Assembly: GCF_002250565.1 (NCBI RefSeq)
Contig: NZ_NMVJ01000006.1
Coordinates: 558,001-622,000 of the forward strand
Source of the DNA: Parenemella sanctibonifatiensis
GTDB taxonomy: Bacteria; Actinomycetota; Actinomycetes; Propionibacteriales; Propionibacteriaceae
Reading direction: 5' to 3'
DNA: 64,000 bases
Positions 9,932 through 19,187 of this stretch are shown here, in pieces (within the stretch, counting starts at the first letter, position 1; the number at the start of each line of letters is the position of its first letter). The position numbers were made by a program, and so were the translations under genes. The notes below the pieces were generated by a model that made no database searches, was not told the origin of the DNA, and was given only the letters and a program-made list of their open reading frames with translations.

Positions 9932-11608
9932 TCAGTCCAGATAGTCGCGAAGGACCTGCGAGCGCGACGGGTGCCGCAGCTTGGACATGGTTTTGGACTC
10001 TATCTGGCGGATCCGCTCTCGGGTGACGCCGTACACCTTGCCGATCTCGTCCAGCGTCTTGGGCTGACCGTCGGTGAGCCCGAAGCGCATCGACACCACG
10101 CCGGCTTCACGCTCGGACAGCGTGTCGAGGACGTCGTGCAGCTGCTCCTGGAGCAGCGTGAAGTTGACGGCCTCAGCGGGCACCACTGCCTCGGAGTCCT
10201 CGATCAGGTCACCGAACTCGGAGTCGCCGTCCTCACCCAGCGGGGTGTGCAGCGAGATCGGTTCGCGGCCGTACTTCTGGACCTCGACGACCTTCTCCGG
10301 GGTCATGTCGAGCTCCTTGGCGAGCTCCTCCGGGGTGGGTTCGCGGCCCAGATCCTGCAGCATCTGCCGCTGGACCCGCGCCAGCTTGTTGATGACCTCG
10401 ACCATGTGGACCGGGATCCGGATGGTGCGGGCCTGATCGGCCATGGCACGGGTGATGGCCTGCTTGATCCACCAGGTCGCGTAAGTGGAGAACTTGTAGC
10501 CCTTGGTGTAGTCGAACTTCTCGACCGCACGGATCAGGCCGAGGTTGCCTTCCTGGATCAGGTCCAGGAAGAGCATGCCGCGGCCGGTGTAGCGCTTGGC
10601 CAGTGACACCACCAGGCGCAGGTTGGCCTCAAGCAGGTGGTTCTTGGCCTTGCGACCATCATCGGTGATCCACTCGAAGTCCTCGACGTCGGCGGTCTTG
10701 ACCTTGGCCGAGGGATCGTTGAGGCGCTCGTCAGCGAACAGACCGGCCTCAATGCGCTTGGCGAGCTCGACCTCCTGCTCAGCGTTGAGGAGGGCGACCT
10801 TGCCGATCTGCTTGAGGTAGTCCTTGACCGGGTCGGCGGTGGCGCCAGCAGCCATCACCTGCTGCTCGGGTTCGTCGGCGTCGTCGGCGTCACTGAGCGA
10901 GAAGCCTTCCTTCTCAGTGATCTCCTTCTCGTCCTTGGCGGCCTCGGCAGGGCTGAACTTGGACTCGTCGACATCGTCCAGGGTCCGCTTCTTGCCGACC
11001 GTCAGGACCAGCTCGTCGCCCTCGAGCTTGGCTTCGACCTCTTCACCAGCAGCGGCCTTGTTGAGCAGGTCCTGCTTGGTAGTGGCGCGGGCAGGCTTGC
11101 GGGTGCTCGTCGACTTGCCAGCGGCCGACGTGGCAGCAGTCGTTGACTTGGCCGCAGTGGTCTTTGTCGCGGCGCTCTTCGTCGCAGTGGTCGACTTCGC
11201 CTTGGCAGCAGTGGACCGGGTGCTCGTCGTCTTGGCTGCGGTGGTCTTTGTCGCGGCCGCCTTGCTCGCCGTGGTCTTGGCAGCTGTCGACTTGGCTGCG
11301 GTCGACTTCGCGGGAGTGCTCTTCGAGGCGCTGCTCTTGGCCGCGGTGCTCTTCGATGCGGTGCTCTTCGATGCAGTGCTCTTCGATGCAGTGCTCTTCG
11401 ATGCAGTGCTCTTCGATGCAGTGCTCTTGGCAGCCGTGCTCTTCGTGGCAGTCGTACGCGTGGCAGGCTTCTTCGCCGCCGTTGCACCGTTGGCAGCTGA
11501 CCGCGAGGTCGTCGAGCTCGCTCGCCGCGTCGCCGGCTTGGCTGCCGACTCGCTGGTTGCGGCCTGCGCGGCGCTCTTGCTGGTTCCTCCTGCGGAAGCG
11601 GGTGTCAC
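9932..11608 (-). CDS. sigA: Principal RNA polymerase sigma factor (SigA/RpoD/HrdB)
   Basis: The product has 558 residues. The C-terminal two-thirds hold all principal sigma regions: 1.2 ([20 protein letters not shown]), 2 ([49 protein letters not shown]), 3 and 4.2 ([20 protein letters not shown]), ending in LRDYLD. The first about 180 residues are low-complexity Ala/Lys/Ser/Thr with KSTAS-type pentads, a very basic tail as in HrdB-type factors but unusually repetitive. The start is GTG. It is divergent from sigB, and RbpA is encoded nearby. The extent of the repeat tract may vary between strains. Confidence 0.96.
   Translation of the reverse strand: MTPASAGGTSKSAAQAATSESAAKPATRRASSTTSRSAANGATAAKKPATRTTATKSTAAKSTASKSTASKSTASKSTASKSTASKSTAAKSSASKSTPAKSTAAKSTAAKTTASKAAATKTTAAKTTSTRSTAAKAKSTTATKSAATKTTAAKSTTAATSAAGKSTSTRKPARATTKQDLLNKAAAGEEVEAKLEGDELVLTVGKKRTLDDVDESKFSPAEAAKDEKEITEKEGFSLSDADDADEPEQQVMAAGATADPVKDYLKQIGKVALLNAEQEVELAKRIEAGLFADERLNDPSAKVKTADVEDFEWITDDGRKAKNHLLEANLRLVVSLAKRYTGRGMLFLDLIQEGNLGLIRAVEKFDYTKGYKFSTYATWWIKQAITRAMADQARTIRIPVHMVEVINKLARVQRQMLQDLGREPTPEELAKELDMTPEKVVEVQKYGREPISLHTPLGEDGDSEFGDLIEDSEAVVPAEAVNFTLLQEQLHDVLDTLSEREAGVVSMRFGLTDGQPKTLDEIGKVYGVTRERIRQIESKTMSKLRHPSRSQVLRDYLD
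11346..11435. repeat. Six tandem 15-bp repeats inside sigA
   Basis: The unit GTGCTCTTCGATGCA (plus-strand view; the first copy ends in G) repeats six times in register. It encodes consecutive Lys-Ser-Thr-Ala-Ser pentads of the SigA N-terminal tail. Degenerate copies extend on both sides. Confidence 0.9.
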
Positions 11609-11811
11609 AAGCGACCTCTCCGTGAAGCGATGGCGGACACCTGGAATCGGTGCCCAATTCTGGGCAGGATCTGGCCAAACGAAGTCAAGACCCCGACTCG
11701 CTCATCCTGCCACGGGTACCCAAACGGTGCGAATCGAAACGTCGCGGCGTACGACGGTAGTCGTAGTCGGGGTCACTTCGACCGGCACCGTGGGCACAAT
11801 CTGCGCAGCCG

Positions 11812-11837
11812 GGAACCTTTTGGCCGACGTTGGCGTT
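11812..11837 (+). promoter_or_regulatory. ECF-type promoter of sigB
   Basis: GGAACC (11812-11817), a 16-bp spacer and CGTT (11834-11837) match the classic extracytoplasmic-function sigma consensus (SigE/SigH type). Expected transcription start is about 25 nt before the sigB ATG. In mycobacteria sigB is known to be transcribed from such a promoter, so stress control is inferred. Confidence 0.65.
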
Positions 11838-11870
11838 GTACCGGGTGAAGCGTCAACGAAAGGGATACTG

Positions 11871-12833
11871 ATGGCCGTCACCACTACGCGTCGGATCCGA
11901 GCAAACGATGGAATTGAAGGCAAGGACGCGGTCGGGCTCTACCTCGAGGAGATCGCCAAGACTCCCCTGCTGACAGCAGCCGAGGAGGTCGACCTGGCCC
12001 AGAGGATCGAAGCAGGGCTGTACGCCCGCGCCATCCTTGACGGTACCCTCACCACCAAAGAACGCGGTGGCCGCAAGGCAGTCAAGGCCACGGTGGAGGA
12101 ACTCTCCCAGCTCGCGGAGGACGGCGAGCAGGCGGTACAGCAGTTCATCCGCGCCAACCTGCGACTGGTCGTCTCGGTGGCCCGCAAGTACGGCCGCGCC
12201 CAGATGCCGTTGCTGGACCTGGTCCAGGAAGGCAACACCGGCCTGATCCGGGCGGTCGAGAAGTTCGACTACGCCAAGGGCTTCAAGTTCTCCACCTACG
12301 CCACCTGGTGGGTACGCCAGTCGATCAGCCGCGGCATCGCCCAACAGGGCCGCATCGTCCGACTTCCGGTGCACGTCGCCGAGCAGGTCAACCAGGTCAC
12401 CGCGGTACGCCGCACCCTGGAGCGTCGATTCAACCGCGAGCCCGAGGTCGAGGAGATCGCAGCCGAGCTGGATCTCGAACCCGAGCGCGTGCTCGACCTG
12501 ATCCGGTACGCCCGTGACCACGTCAGCCTGGATGCGCCGGTCGACGAGAACGGTGAGACCGCCCTGGGTGACCTGATTGCCCGCGAGCCGTTGCCCGGCC
12601 CGGACGAGATGGTGCTGGACGCCGAGGATCGGGCCCGCCTGGACGGCATGCTGTCCAATCTGGATGAGCGTTCCGCCGACGTGGTACGCCGGCGCTACGG
12701 CCTGATGGACGGCCGGCAGGCCAAGCTCGCCGACATCGGCACTGTCTGGGGGATCACCGCCGAGCGGGTTCGCCAGATCGAGCGCCAGGCGATCGCAACG
12801 CTGCGCAACAGCAGCGCCTTCGAAGCCGCCTGA
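11871..12833 (+). CDS. sigB: Group 2 (SigB/HrdA-type) RNA polymerase sigma factor
   Basis: The product has 320 residues. It contains regions 1.2 (KDAVGLYLEEIAKTPLLTAAEE), 2 ([42 protein letters not shown]), 3 and 4 (KLADIGTVWGITAERVRQIE) but lacks the long N-terminal tail of SigA, as expected for a non-essential principal-like factor. I chose the ATG at 11871 because AAAGGG precedes it and the upstream in-frame sequence is the antisense of sigA. The ECF-type promoter upstream suggests induction by envelope or oxidative stress. A strong hairpin follows. Confidence 0.94.
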   Translation: MAVTTTRRIRANDGIEGKDAVGLYLEEIAKTPLLTAAEEVDLAQRIEAGLYARAILDGTLTTKERGGRKAVKATVEELSQLAEDGEQAVQQFIRANLRLVVSVARKYGRAQMPLLDLVQEGNTGLIRAVEKFDYAKGFKFSTYATWWVRQSISRGIAQQGRIVRLPVHVAEQVNQVTAVRRTLERRFNREPEVEEIAAELDLEPERVLDLIRYARDHVSLDAPVDENGETALGDLIAREPLPGPDEMVLDAEDRARLDGMLSNLDERSADVVRRRYGLMDGRQAKLADIGTVWGITAERVRQIERQAIATLRNSSAFEAA

Positions 12834-12853
12834 GCCACTCCCTTTCGCACACA

Positions 12854-12886
12854 TACGCCGCGAGGTCGTGCCGACCTCGCGGCGTA
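12854..12886 (+). terminator. Terminator after sigB
   Basis: A perfect 15-bp stem (12854-12868 with 12872-12886) with a short loop follows the sigB stop. No T-run is present, as is usual in high-GC actinobacteria. Confidence 0.75.
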
Positions 12887-12953
12887 CCTGTGTCCGGACC
12901 CGTGACTCCGGACCGCCGGCGTCAAGGTCCCCGGGCCGGCTGGGGTCACCCAT

Positions 12954-12959
12954 TAGGCT
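12954..12959 (+). promoter_or_regulatory. -10 box of the PAC2 gene (leaderless start)
   Basis: TAGGCT lies 7 nt before the ATG at 12967. Confidence 0.5.
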
Positions 12960-12966
12960 GGCCGAC

Positions 12967-13866
12967 ATGCTGGATCCGCGTTCGCTCTATCAATTCCTCC
13001 CCGCAGCCCAGGAGTTCATGGGCGACGGAGAGCCGCATGCGCTGGTCCACCTGCTCACCGGTTATGTCGACGCCGGGCACGTGCCGCAGGTGTTGACCGA
13101 ATATCTGCTGCAGCACTGTGAGTCTGAGGTGTTGGTCCGCTTCGACCACGACCAGCTCCACGACTACCGCTCCCGCCGCCCCGCGGTCACCCTCCACGGC
13201 AATCGCTTCACCGCGCTCGATCCGGGCCGTGAGCTGACCCTGTGGCGGCTCCGGGACCTGTCCGGCGCCAGCTTCCTGCTGCTCGCCGGCCCCGAACCCG
13301 ACACCCAGTGGCAACGGACCGATGCGGCGCTGCACCAGATCATCGAACGCCTCAACATCACCACGGTGGTGTCAGCCATCGGCGCACCGATGCCCGTGCC
13401 ACATTCGCGCCCGACCACTGTCAGCGTGGTCTCGGAAGATCCGGGCCGGCAGACCTCGGCGGCGCTGACCGATGACCCGCTGGAGTTCCCGGCCTCCTTC
13501 GACGTCGCCTTCCAGCACGGACTGGCCGAGCAGGGCGTGGCGGCATGGATGTACGTCGCTCATGTACCTCATTACCTCACCCAGGCGCCGTTCATGCAGG
13601 CGACCTTGGCCGTCGCCGAGCAGCTCAACACCGATCTTGACCTGCAACTCCCACTCGGGCACCTGCGCGACGACGTCACCGACAACCTCATTGCGGTCAA
13701 CGCCGAGCTCAACGTCACCCCCGAGGCCCAGGAAGTCGTGCAGCGCCTCGAGGATCGCCATGACCGGCTCCACGACGAGGGGATCGAGGACGAGGCCGAC
13801 CTGCCCTCGGCCGACGACATCGCCCAGGAGTTCGAACAGTTCCTGCGCGAGCGCGACGGCGACTGA
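12967..13866 (+). CDS. PAC2 family protein
   Basis: The product has 299 residues. It matches actinobacterial PAC2 proteins (relatives of the eukaryotic proteasome assembly chaperone 2): HALVHLLTGYVDAGHV near the N-terminus, VRFDHDQLHDYRSRRP, LLLAGPEPDTQW and the central VAAWMYVAHVPHYL. Their role in bacteria is unsettled. The ATG at 12967 begins the conserved domain and is preceded by TAGGCT at leaderless distance; an earlier in-frame start would run into the sigB terminator. It is convergent with hrpA. Confidence 0.88.
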   Translation: MLDPRSLYQFLPAAQEFMGDGEPHALVHLLTGYVDAGHVPQVLTEYLLQHCESEVLVRFDHDQLHDYRSRRPAVTLHGNRFTALDPGRELTLWRLRDLSGASFLLLAGPEPDTQWQRTDAALHQIIERLNITTVVSAIGAPMPVPHSRPTTVSVVSEDPGRQTSAALTDDPLEFPASFDVAFQHGLAEQGVAAWMYVAHVPHYLTQAPFMQATLAVAEQLNTDLDLQLPLGHLRDDVTDNLIAVNAELNVTPEAQEVVQRLEDRHDRLHDEGIEDEADLPSADDIAQEFEQFLRERDGD

Positions 13867-13890
13867 GCCAGGCGCCGCAGTCGCCCAACC

Positions 13891-16800
13891 TCACAGCTGC
13901 GCCGTGAGTTCCTCGATGCGCTTCAGCAGTCGTTTCCGCGACACCGTTTCACGCGTGCCAAGTTGCTGGGCGAAGGTGCCGACCCGCAGTTCCTCGATCA
14001 GCCAGCCCAGCTCGACGACGTCGGCCGGCAGCGGGCCGGGTGGGCAGGCAACGCACAGGTCGGCGTACGCATCCTCGACCGCCATCACGTTGTCGTAGCT
14101 CTGACTCTCCCGCGCCGGGCTTGCCTTGGCCTGCTCGATCCGATGCCGTGCCGCCTTCAAATAGCGTGGAATCTCCGCACGCCACGGCAGCGGGATCGAG
14201 CCGAGGAAACCGTCGAACACCAGGTTGGGCAGTTGCTGGCCCAGGTCGTCGGCCAGCAGGGACAGCGAGGCGGGCAACGTCGTCGCTGCCTCGCTGACCT
14301 CGCGGTGCAACTCGATGGCCTCGCCGGCACCGTTGACGATCGCCTGCATCCGGTCCGCGTTGGACGCCCGGACCCGATCGGCGAGCTCGGTGAAGCTGGC
14401 TTGGTCGCGTACGCCGGCGATGTCGGCTGCAGTGATCCCGTCACCGACCGCTGCCAACCTCGCGTCAGCCAACAGGTCAGGCACTGAGGCGTACGGGCCG
14501 GTGCCGAGGGCCAGCTTGGTGCGGGCGCTCAGGTTGGCCACCACCCATCGGGTCGGGTCGGGGGTGTTGAGCTGGACCAGTCGCCGGATTCCGTCGGCGT
14601 GGAGTCGACGCTGTTCGGCTTGGGTGGCGCAGACCCTGACCTCAACGGCGTCACCGACATCCACCAGTGCGGGATGACCGACGGTGCCGCCCTTGCCGCG
14701 CACCTCGGTACGCCAGCTGCCGAAATCCCAGGAGGTGGCGCGCTGGGTGCGGACCGGGGCGCTGCGGGTGAGCCGGTCCCCCAGCTTGGCGGACAGTCGA
14801 CGCTGCAGTTCGGGCAGATCCTTGCCGCGGGCGATCTCCCCGCCTTCATCGGTGATGACGAAACCGATCCGGAGGTGGTCATCCACCTCACCCCAGCCAC
14901 TCACCCGCTCGCCGCCGGCGCGGACCAGGGCATCGGACAGTTCGGCAGTCAGCGGCCGATCCGTCGGCTCAGCGGGCAGTTCTGCCAGCGCCTTCGCGGT
15001 CCAGGCCGGCGCCGGAACGAACTGGGTCCGCTCTCGTTTCGGCAGCGAGCGCAACAGCGCCAGCACGAGTTCGCGGCGCAGGCCCGGCACCTGCCAGGTG
15101 AACGGAGCCGCCGGAATCTGCGGCAGGACGCCGAGCGGGATGTGCACCCAGGCACCGTCACGGTCGCGGCCCGGCGCGAAGGTGTAGTCGACCGCCAGAT
15201 CGTGTCCGGCCGCGGTCCAGCGGTCCGGGAATCCGCGGGTGTCCACCCCGTCCTGTGCGAGCAGGTCCTCCATCGTCAGGTCCAGCAGGTGGGGATCCTG
15301 ATCCTTCCACCACTTGTCGAAGCTCGCGCTGGAGCTCACCTCGACCGGGATGCGGGCCCGGTAGAACTCCAGCAGCTGCTCGTCGCCGACCAGCAGGTCG
15401 CGGCGCCGAGTCCGTTCCTCGAGCCGGGCGGCTTCCTCACGGAGCTCCCGGTTGCGGGCGAAGAACGCGTGTCGGGTGTGCCACGCCTGCTCGACCAGCG
15501 CGGACTGCAGGAAGATCTCGTGAGCGGCTGCCGGGTCGATCCGGGCGTAGTTGACGCCGCGACCACTCACCAGCGGCACCCCGAACAGCGTCACCGTCTC
15601 CGACGCCCGCACCATCCCCTGCCGTTGGGCCCAGTGCGGTTCGCTGTGCTGGCGTTTCACCAGGTCACCGGCAGCGGACTCCACCCAGGTGGCTTCCACC
15701 GGCGCCACCGTCTGGGCCCACAACCGCGTGGTTTCGACCAGCTCGACCGCCATCACCAGTTCCGGGGTGGCCTTGGCCAGGCTCGATCCCGGGTTGATCG
15801 CGAACCGCACGCCGCGAGCCCCGAGATACTCTGCCGGGCCGCGACGCCGGTCGCGGCGACCGCGGGGTTTGGCGGAGTTGTGGGAGTGATCGCGTTCCTC
15901 TGGCAACCGGTGCCCGATGTGGGACAGCAGCCCCGGCAGCACTGCTCGGTGCACCTGGTCGATGCTGGCGGGCTGTTCGTTGCTGGGCAGGTCCAGGTCG
16001 CGGCTGATCTCCTGGAGCTGGTTGCGCAGGTCCTGCCATTCCCGGATCCGCAGGAAGTTGAGGAACTCATCGCGGCACATCCGCCGGAAGGCGTTACCCG
16101 ACAAGGTGTGGCGCTGTTCGCGCAGATAACTCCACAGCCGCAGCAGTGCCGCCAGGTCGCCGGAGGCCGGCTCGGCCACCTGCTCGGTGGTCCGGTCCTG
16201 ACGAGGTCGACCCCTGCCGCGCCGGTTGCCGCCGGTGGTGCGGCGTTGTCGCGCCGACGCGGTCGCCTCGTCGATGCCGGCAACGCCGAGGTCGCTGAGC
16301 AGGGTTGGTTCGAGGAAGCGGCGGTGCGCCGTGTCGGCTTCCTCACGGCGTTCGGTGGGACGCTCGCGTACGTCGGGGATCGCCAGGGCGGCGACCAGCA
16401 CCTGTACCTCGTGGAGGCAGCCCTCGCGGGCGCCGCCGACCAGCATCCGGGCCAATCGCGGATCCAGCGGGATCCGGGCCAGCTGCCGTCCGATCCGGGT
16501 CAGGCGTACGCCCTCACCGGCGGCTTCCTTGGCTGAGGCAAGTGCGCCGAGTTCCTCCAGCAATCGCAGACCGTCGGTGATCTGGCGGCTGTCGGGCGGT
16601 TCGACGAAGGGGAAGGTGGCGATGTCGCCGAGCTCAGCCTGGGCCATCTGGAGGATCACCGAGGCCAGGTTGGTCCGAAGGATCTCCGGTTCGGTGAATT
16701 GCGGTCGGGACTCGAAGTCCTCCTGGTCGTAGAGCCGGATGCAGATGCCATCAGCGACGCGGCCGCAGCGGCCGGCGCGCTGGTTGGCCGAGGCCTGGGA

Positions 16801-17877
16801 GACGGGTTCGATCGGCAGCCGCTGCACCTTGGTCCGGGTGGAGTAGCGCGAGATCCGCGCGGTGCCCGGATCGATGACGTAGCGGATGCCCGGCACCGTC
16901 AGGGAGGTCTCGGCGACGTTGGTGGCCAGCACGATCCGGCGAGCATGGTGGCGAGTGAAGACCCGGTGCTGTTCGGCAGCCGAGAGTCGGGCATAGAGCG
17001 GGATGATCTGCAGACCCGGTTCCACCCGTTCCAGGTGAAGCGATTCCAAGGTGTCGGCGGCATCGCGGATCTCCCGTTCGCCGGACAGGAAGACCAGAAT
17101 GTCGCCGGGGCCCTCACGGCGCAGCTCCTGGACTGCCTGGGCGATGCCGTCGGTCTGGTCCAGGGTCTCTTGGGCGACCAGAGTGCCGTCATCGTCGCGC
17201 AGCTCGGTGGTGAGCGGGCGATAACGCATCTCGACCGGATAGGTACGCCCCGACACCTCAACGATCGGAGCGTCGCCGAAGTGCTGAGCGAATCGTTCGG
17301 TGTCGATGGTGGCCGAAGTGATGACGATGCGCAGGTCTGGTCGGCGCTGGCTCAGCAGCTTCAGGTAACCGAGCAGGAAGTCGATGTTGAGGCTGCGTTC
17401 GTGGGCCTCGTCGATGATGATGGTGTCGTAGCGGCGCAGGTCCCGATCGTGGGCAATCTCGGCCAGCAACACACCGTCGGTCATCAGTTTCACCGCGGTG
17501 TGCCGGCCCGCCTGTCGAGTGAAGCGGACCTGGTAGCCGACTTCCTCGCCGAGCGAGACCTCCATCTCCTCGGCGATCCGTTCGGCGACGCTGCGCGCGG
17601 CCAGCCGACGCGGCTGGGTGTGGCCGATCGCGCGGCGGCCAGCCTGCAGGCAGATCTTGGGGAGCTGGGTGGTCTTGCCCGAACCGGTCTCCCCCGCCAC
17701 CACGACCACCGGATGTTCGGCGATCAGGTCGGCGATCTCCTGGGCGCGGGCGGCGATCGGAAGGTCGGGGTTGACCTCGAGCCGGCCCTTCACCGGCCGG
17801 CTGCGGGGCGACTGGTCCGGCCGGCGTTCTCGGCGGGACGCTGAGGTGTGGGCTGGAGTGCGAGGGTGCCGGGTCAT
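13891..17877 (-). CDS. hrpA: ATP-dependent RNA helicase HrpA
   Basis: The product has 1328 residues, the normal size. It is a DEAH-box helicase: Walker A AGETGSGKTTQLPK, motif II IIIDEAHERSLN, motif III SATIDTERF, motif VI QRAGRCGR, then the ratchet and OB-fold segments and the long DUF3418-type C-terminal region typical of HrpA. Family members unwind RNA and act in mRNA processing and ribosome rescue. The ATG at 17877 overlaps the stop of the universal stress protein gene as ATGA, so I prefer it to the in-frame start at 17904, which lies inside that gene. Confidence 0.94.
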   Translation of the reverse strand: MTRHPRTPAHTSASRRERRPDQSPRSRPVKGRLEVNPDLPIAARAQEIADLIAEHPVVVVAGETGSGKTTQLPKICLQAGRRAIGHTQPRRLAARSVAERIAEEMEVSLGEEVGYQVRFTRQAGRHTAVKLMTDGVLLAEIAHDRDLRRYDTIIIDEAHERSLNIDFLLGYLKLLSQRRPDLRIVITSATIDTERFAQHFGDAPIVEVSGRTYPVEMRYRPLTTELRDDDGTLVAQETLDQTDGIAQAVQELRREGPGDILVFLSGEREIRDAADTLESLHLERVEPGLQIIPLYARLSAAEQHRVFTRHHARRIVLATNVAETSLTVPGIRYVIDPGTARISRYSTRTKVQRLPIEPVSQASANQRAGRCGRVADGICIRLYDQEDFESRPQFTEPEILRTNLASVILQMAQAELGDIATFPFVEPPDSRQITDGLRLLEELGALASAKEAAGEGVRLTRIGRQLARIPLDPRLARMLVGGAREGCLHEVQVLVAALAIPDVRERPTERREEADTAHRRFLEPTLLSDLGVAGIDEATASARQRRTTGGNRRGRGRPRQDRTTEQVAEPASGDLAALLRLWSYLREQRHTLSGNAFRRMCRDEFLNFLRIREWQDLRNQLQEISRDLDLPSNEQPASIDQVHRAVLPGLLSHIGHRLPEERDHSHNSAKPRGRRDRRRGPAEYLGARGVRFAINPGSSLAKATPELVMAVELVETTRLWAQTVAPVEATWVESAAGDLVKRQHSEPHWAQRQGMVRASETVTLFGVPLVSGRGVNYARIDPAAAHEIFLQSALVEQAWHTRHAFFARNRELREEAARLEERTRRRDLLVGDEQLLEFYRARIPVEVSSSASFDKWWKDQDPHLLDLTMEDLLAQDGVDTRGFPDRWTAAGHDLAVDYTFAPGRDRDGAWVHIPLGVLPQIPAAPFTWQVPGLRRELVLALLRSLPKRERTQFVPAPAWTAKALAELPAEPTDRPLTAELSDALVRAGGERVSGWGEVDDHLRIGFVITDEGGEIARGKDLPELQRRLSAKLGDRLTRSAPVRTQRATSWDFGSWRTEVRGKGGTVGHPALVDVGDAVEVRVCATQAEQRRLHADGIRRLVQLNTPDPTRWVVANLSARTKLALGTGPYASVPDLLADARLAAVGDGITAADIAGVRDQASFTELADRVRASNADRMQAIVNGAGEAIELHREVSEAATTLPASLSLLADDLGQQLPNLVFDGFLGSIPLPWRAEIPRYLKAARHRIEQAKASPARESQSYDNVMAVEDAYADLCVACPPGPLPADVVELGWLIEELRVGTFAQQLGTRETVSRKRLLKRIEELTAQL

Positions 17878-18743
17878 CCCTGCGGCAGCACGGCGACCGG
17901 GCACCGGGCGTGGGTGAGGACGCCGCGGATCACACCGCCCACCAGGTTCGGGTTGCCACGGTGGGCACCGAGCACCAGCAGGCCGTAGTCGGCGCTGCGG
18001 CCGATCAGTTCATCGGCCGGGTCACCCTGGACGACCTCGATCTTGGCCTGCTGGGCGCCGACCCGTTCGGCCAACGCGGCAACACCGCCACGGGAGGCAT
18101 CGGACTGGGCAGCGGACTGTTCCTTGGAAGGCATCGACCCCAGCAGCCAGCTCGGCTGGCTGCGGTTGACGTGCAGCAACGTGAGACCCCACTCGGCACG
18201 CGTGGCCCAGTCGTGACCGAAAGCGATGGCCTGTTCGGACAGGCCCGACGGGTCGACCCCGACCAGAACGCCCGCCCCGGGCGGGGTCGGGCTGGGCTGA
18301 TCCTGACCCAGGACGATCACCGGGCAGTGGCTGGAAGCGGCCAGCGCCACCGACGTGGAACCGACGAAGAGGCGTTCGATGCTGGAGCGGGCGCGACGGC
18401 CGGTGACGGCCAGGTCAGCGTCACCAGACGCCTCGACCAATACCTGGGCCGGGCGCCCCAACCGCACCTCAGCGTCGATCCGGTCGGCCGGGACTCCGGC
18501 TTCCTGCACGATCTTCATGGCCGCGTGGAGAATCTCGTTGCCAGCCTCCTCCAGGCCGCTGAGGTCATACATGACGCCCCAGGTGCCTGCCAGCACAGCC
18601 TCGTCGACGGCGTGCACGATCCGGACCCGTGCGTTCTCGTGCCCCGACTGGAGCGCGACCCGGCCGGCGTACAACAACGCACGCTGGGCGTCGGGGGATC
18701 CATCGGTACCCACCAGGATCTGCTTGGGCTTGTTCTCGGTCAC
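17874..18743 (-). CDS. Universal stress protein with two USP domains
   Basis: The product has 289 residues with two tandem UspA domains. The first begins KQILVGTDGSPDAQRALLYA and has the ATP-binding type motif GRRARSSIERLFVGSTS...CPVIVL. The second begins GVLVGVDPSGLSEQAIAF and ends GAHRGNPNLVGGVIRGVLTHARCPVAVL. Such tandem proteins occur in hypoxia and stress regulons of actinobacteria. I placed the start at the GTG of VTENKPKQ because GGAGG lies five bases upstream; an ATG four codons earlier is the alternative. Its stop overlaps the hrpA start. Confidence 0.9.
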   Translation of the reverse strand: MTENKPKQILVGTDGSPDAQRALLYAGRVALQSGHENARVRIVHAVDEAVLAGTWGVMYDLSGLEEAGNEILHAAMKIVQEAGVPADRIDAEVRLGRPAQVLVEASGDADLAVTGRRARSSIERLFVGSTSVALAASSHCPVIVLGQDQPSPTPPGAGVLVGVDPSGLSEQAIAFGHDWATRAEWGLTLLHVNRSQPSWLLGSMPSKEQSAAQSDASRGGVAALAERVGAQQAKIEVVQGDPADELIGRSADYGLLVLGAHRGNPNLVGGVIRGVLTHARCPVAVLPQG

Positions 18744-18758
18744 ATCAACCTCCATCGG

Positions 18759-19187
18759 TCACGACTGCTGTGGGGCACTGACTATTCTGCCGCTGATGCT
18801 GGTGACCTGGAGGCCGATGCAGACATCTCGTTGGCCAGGCGCCCACGGTTGCGGCAACTCTACGCCGTCGGGTGCCGGGCCGGTCCGGACCCGCGCCACC
18901 ACACTCCACCCGGTGGCGGTGTCGGGATCCAACTCGTCGAGTTCGACCACGGCATCGGTCGGTTCGACCAGTCCGGCGAGTCGGGTGCTGGCAGCGGTCC
19001 GGAACACCAGCCCGCGTACGCCGTCACCCTCGTAGGTCCGGAAGGTCACCGGCAAGAGTTCCAGTCGACCGGCAAGGACGTACGCCAGCCGCGCCACCGC
19101 ACTCTGTTCCAGCAACAGCCAGCACTCATCTGCGGGGAGCTGTTCGAAGCGGCCGGACTCCTCGGCCCGGGTATGGGTCTGGCTCAT
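18759..19187 (-). CDS. Pyridoxamine 5'-phosphate oxidase-like flavin-binding protein
   Basis: The product has 142 residues, a split-barrel PNPOx-like protein. Signs are the N-terminal LPADECWLLLEQSAVARLAYVL, the strand LELLPVTF, GLVFRTAASTRLAGL and VVELDELDPDTATGWSVVARVR, the arrangement of NimA-like and F420/FMN-binding members. Probably a flavin or F420-dependent reductase; the cofactor is not decidable. The ATG overlaps the stop of the TY-Chap gene by four bases and the universal stress protein gene follows within 20 bases, so it is the second gene of an operon ending in hrpA. Confidence 0.85.
   Translation of the reverse strand: MSQTHTRAEESGRFEQLPADECWLLLEQSAVARLAYVLAGRLELLPVTFRTYEGDGVRGLVFRTAASTRLAGLVEPTDAVVELDELDPDTATGWSVVARVRTGPAPDGVELPQPWAPGQRDVCIGLQVTSISGRIVSAPQQS

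Noticed and set aside
11346-11435. Tandem 15-bp repeats as intergenic regulatory iterons
   Set aside because: They keep the sigA reading frame and encode its pentad tail.
11609-11811. Sigma-70 promoter for sigA around TTGACT near 11682
   Set aside because: No -10 box lies at a workable distance; I could not assign the sigA promoter.
14599-16536. Long plus-strand open frame inside hrpA (and similar ones opposite nrdJ, recA and ddl)
   Set aside because: High third-position G+C opens frames on the opposite strand; these have low-complexity, non-family-like translations and no ribosome site.
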